Of a DNA stretch of 64,000 nucleotides, positions 61,934-64,000 are shown piece by piece. The notes under the pieces were generated by a model, which saw only the letters and a list, made by a program, of their open reading frames with translations, had not been told where the DNA came from and did no database searches. The stretch lies in the NCBI RefSeq assembly GCF_951230155.1, contig NZ_CATNVD010000001.1, positions 186,001-250,000 of the forward strand, read 5' to 3'. How positions within the stretch are numbered: the stretch's first letter is position 1; each line of letters opens with the position of its first letter. Source of the DNA: Parablautia sp. Marseille-Q6255 (GTDB lineage Bacteria; Bacillota; Clostridia; Lachnospirales; Lachnospiraceae). Both the position numbers and the translations under genes were made by a program.

Positions 61934-64000
61934 ATTACTTCTCCTTTTATCTTGCATCCTTGCCAACTGAATGCATCAACCGAAAGGTTTTCCAAAGCTC
62001 TCTCTTTATCAGTTTTCAAAGTAATGACAATACTCTTATCTTCTTTAAAATGATAGCCTGCATAAGTAGCCTGCCCACATACTTTTTGTAGCTTTACTTT
62101 TTGTATAGCCTCTTTCCTCGCATAACCAGCTGCAAGCACCGCTTCAAGCTCTTCCTTCACTTCCTTCTCTGACTTATCACACATCAGGTAAACCTCGACA
62201 GTATCATCACTCTCTACCTCAGGCGCAGCCAGCTTCAAAGTAATATTATATACGGCTTTCGGAAGCTTGACAGCTGTACCATCCTCTGTCTCAGTTCCGC
62301 TTGCAAGAGCTAAGCTCTCAAGCGATATCTTTCTTCCATTGTTCAGCGCTGGATGTTCCTGCTGCTGTGCCACCTGCGCAACCTTTCCTTCACTGCGCGC
62401 CCACAGTGTATACTGCCCCGCCTGCCCGATGATATTATATTTTCCGAGCAGCCTGAGATAATCTGCTGACAGTCCATGTGTGAGCAAAAAGGCATCTGCA
62501 AGCGAGCTATTTGCTTCCCCATACGTAATCGTCTCGATCTGTACCTCCGGCATGCTCTCTGTCAGATAATCGAATCCACTGTTACCATCTCTTATCTGGT
62601 CAAATTTCTGTACGACAAACAGTTTCTCTGCTTCCGGATTCTCATTTACAATCCCACACAGCATCTCAAGCTCGGGCTCCTCCTGACCGAACTGGTACTT
62701 TTCTGCTGTCAGCTCAATACCGAGCAGTGAGGAATGCATCCTGAGACTGTCGCCTGTCTCAAGCTTATAAGACAGCGCGTTGCACTTTTCTTTCAACGCA
62801 AGAGGTACCTTAATATAAGTAGTACCATCCTCATCCCTCAGGAGATCGGTATCTTCAATCGTCTGCTCCGCAAAAATGGTTCCTTCTTCTGCATCAAAAA
62901 ACTGAATTCTTCCGATCTCCCCCTGTGGAAGCATATTTCTTGTAAGCTGCACCACCTCAAGATAGCATACATAGCTTCCTGCTTCCAATGCAATCGCTGT
63001 CTCAGTCGCCTGATTATTATCTGAGAACCGATCTGTATCTGCGTCTTTTTTACCTGTGTTTTTCTTAGCAGACCTGATCTCATCAGAAAATGCCAAAGCT
63101 TTCATTAGTGTTCCTTGCGAAAGCAGCTCTCCGCCATTCTTCTGATACGTCTTATACGCTTTTGATTCATTGCGTACGAGCACTGTATAATATTTTCCCC
63201 GCTGGATCACAGAGTACTGCTCCATTGCATTATAGTATGAGTGGGAGGATGTAACGCCGATCAGATAATCTTCCTGTGCAGATGCCGCCTCATCCCTTGT
63301 AATGATCTGCACATCGTATTCCGGTAAACGCTCCTCAAAGCAGCTCACTGAAAGATCACTGATATTCTGTGTATCGCTGGCTATATAAGCGACCGTACCC
63401 TTCTCCCCACAAAGTGCATCGAGCTCCTGTATTGCTTCGCATGCATCAGCAGTCGTATTTCCACCATTCAGTCCTACTGTATACGCAGGTGAAGTCTTCC
63501 AATAATAGATATGATCTACCTCTGCGTTTGCAGCAATACTGCCGCTTAACTGCACCTTAAAACTGCGCATAATATCTGCGCTTGAAAATTGAATACTTAT
63601 CAGACCATTATTGTCGTTTAATACGCTCTCATCTATCTTTTTTGTAACGAGCGAACCATCTGCATGAGTCAGCTTGATATCGCCCGTCTTTCCTGACAGT
63701 TCCCCTACCTTGCCAAAATAGATTTCCATGCGGTAAGTTCCCGGAACAAGTGTTGTTGCCTTTCCAAATGTCACTGTTCTGGAAGTCTCTTTCTTCTTTT
63801 CTGTCTCCGTCTCTGTCTCCGCCTGTTCCTGGTTTGCCTGTTCCAGATTATCATCTGCCAGATCTTCCGCATCTGTCTCCTGACCCGCGCTCTCCAGTTC
63901 TTCAACTTCCTCATCTGATAAAGTATCTTCTTCCTCTGTATCTATGCTGGAATGCAGCGGAAGCTGTTCCATTCTCTGTTCAACAATCTGCTCGATCGCA
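61915..64000 (-). CDS. C-terminal part of a large protein with repeated beta modules; 5' end outside window
   Basis: The frame is open past the first ATG (63972) to the right edge, reading AIEQIVEQR before it, so the true start is outside. Residues about 10-62 (from that ATG) are Glu/Gln-rich. Two homologous units follow, each an extracytoplasmic-looking beta module (PGTYRMEIYFGKVGELSGKT near 80; AGSYVCYLEVVQLTRNM near 330) plus a Rossmann-like piece ending YTVLVRNES and YTLWARSEG; a third module starts AVYNITLKLAAPEVESDD. The second half-unit resembles the soluble tails of the GT-C paralogues. Probably the tail of a larger membrane transferase or surface protein; function not identified. Confidence 0.6.
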   Translation of the reverse strand, partial: AIEQIVEQRMEQLPLHSSIDTEEEDTLSDEEVEELESAGQETDAEDLADDNLEQANQEQAETETETEKKKETSRTVTFGKATTLVPGTYRMEIYFGKVGELSGKTGDIKLTHADGSLVTKKIDESVLNDNNGLISIQFSSADIMRSFKVQLSGSIAANAEVDHIYYWKTSPAYTVGLNGGNTTADACEAIQELDALCGEKGTVAYIASDTQNISDLSVSCFEERLPEYDVQIITRDEAASAQEDYLIGVTSSHSYYNAMEQYSVIQRGKYYTVLVRNESKAYKTYQKNGGELLSQGTLMKALAFSDEIRSAKKNTGKKDADTDRFSDNNQATETAIALEAGSYVCYLEVVQLTRNMLPQGEIGRIQFFDAEEGTIFAEQTIEDTDLLRDEDGTTYIKVPLALKEKCNALSYKLETGDSLRMHSSLLGIELTAEKYQFGQEEPELEMLCGIVNENPEAEKLFVVQKFDQIRDGNSGFDYLTESMPEVQIETITYGEANSSLADAFLLTHGLSADYLRLLGKYNIIGQAGQYTLWARSEGKVAQVAQQQEHPALNNGRKISLESLALASGTETEDGTAVKLPKAVYNITLKLAAPEVESDDTVEVYLMCDKSEKEVKEELEAVLAAGYARKEAIQKVKLQKVCGQATYAGYHFKEDKSIVITLKTDKERALENLSVDAFSWQGCKIKGEVIWVEIV

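Noticed and set aside
1-64000. tRNA, rRNA, CRISPR arrays, insertion sequences
   Set aside because: No T-loop signatures, rRNA blocks, regularly spaced repeats or transposase motifs were noticed by eye; a covariance-model scan would be decisive.

Overview
The window reads as chromosomal DNA of a spore-forming, anaerobic Bacillota of the Lachnospiraceae type (Blautia/Dorea/Ruminococcus-like; genus not resolvable by eye). The basis is a yqfC-yqfD-phoH-ybeY sporulation block, Rex, an electron-bifurcating NfnAB pair, a leucine T-box leader, MazF next to alanine racemase, consensus sigma-A promoters and GGAGG-type ribosome sites. Nearly everything is on the minus strand; the one clear plus-strand gene is an ABC-F ATPase at 36746-38656. 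No rRNA, tRNA, CRISPR array or transposase was seen.

Layout, in coordinate order (transcription runs right to left). 1-9021: BaiN-like flavoprotein (cut by the window edge), PLP lyase YnbB, MiaA, MutL, MutS, MiaB; tRNA modification plus mismatch repair, in the order known from Bacillus. 9164-17918: a long co-directional run YqfC, YqfD, PhoH, YbeY, a DUF3048 protein, a SpoVB-like flippase, ProB, DUF896 and a single-chain fusion of 5-formyl-THF cyclo-ligase with ProA. 18121-22241: CarB alone with its own promoter and terminator, RlmH and a small DUF2007-like protein. 22338-24622: NfnB/NfnA. 24753-29591: FtsK/SpoIIIE with a histone-H1-like tail, UppP, TepA. 29736-32528: CFI-box protein, YebC, CorC-like CBS protein. 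32628-36473: MazF, Alr, Nnr, Rex. 36746-42275: ABC-F, an SH3 protein, a small membrane protein, ThrC, SleB. 42770-44880: leuA and its T-box.

From 44989 to the right edge lies a cell-surface polysaccharide locus: RfbD, two paralogous GT-C-like membrane proteins, a GT92-like enzyme, an acetyltransferase, a GT-B-like protein, a HAD phosphatase, a nucleotidyltransferase/kinase fusion, a Wzx flippase, a WbsX-like protein, two GT2 and one GT4 transferase, and the C-terminal part of a large protein with internal repeats. From about 45.9 to 61.9 kb it is visibly more AT-rich than the housekeeping part, suggesting acquired DNA.

The least ordinary item is a two-gene module inside that locus (45927-47802): an AAA/ABC-type ATPase and a small protein with a PD-(D/E)XK-like motif, which looks like a defence-type ATPase-nuclease pair. 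The ATPase carries two compensating one-base shifts that put exactly its Walker A segment out of frame. Other points are the cyclo-ligase/ProA fusion, two promoters nested in upstream terminator hairpins (miaB, thrC), a candidate Rex operator on a perfect-consensus rex promoter, and MazF with no adjacent antitoxin. All assignments come from reading the sequence; no database search was run.
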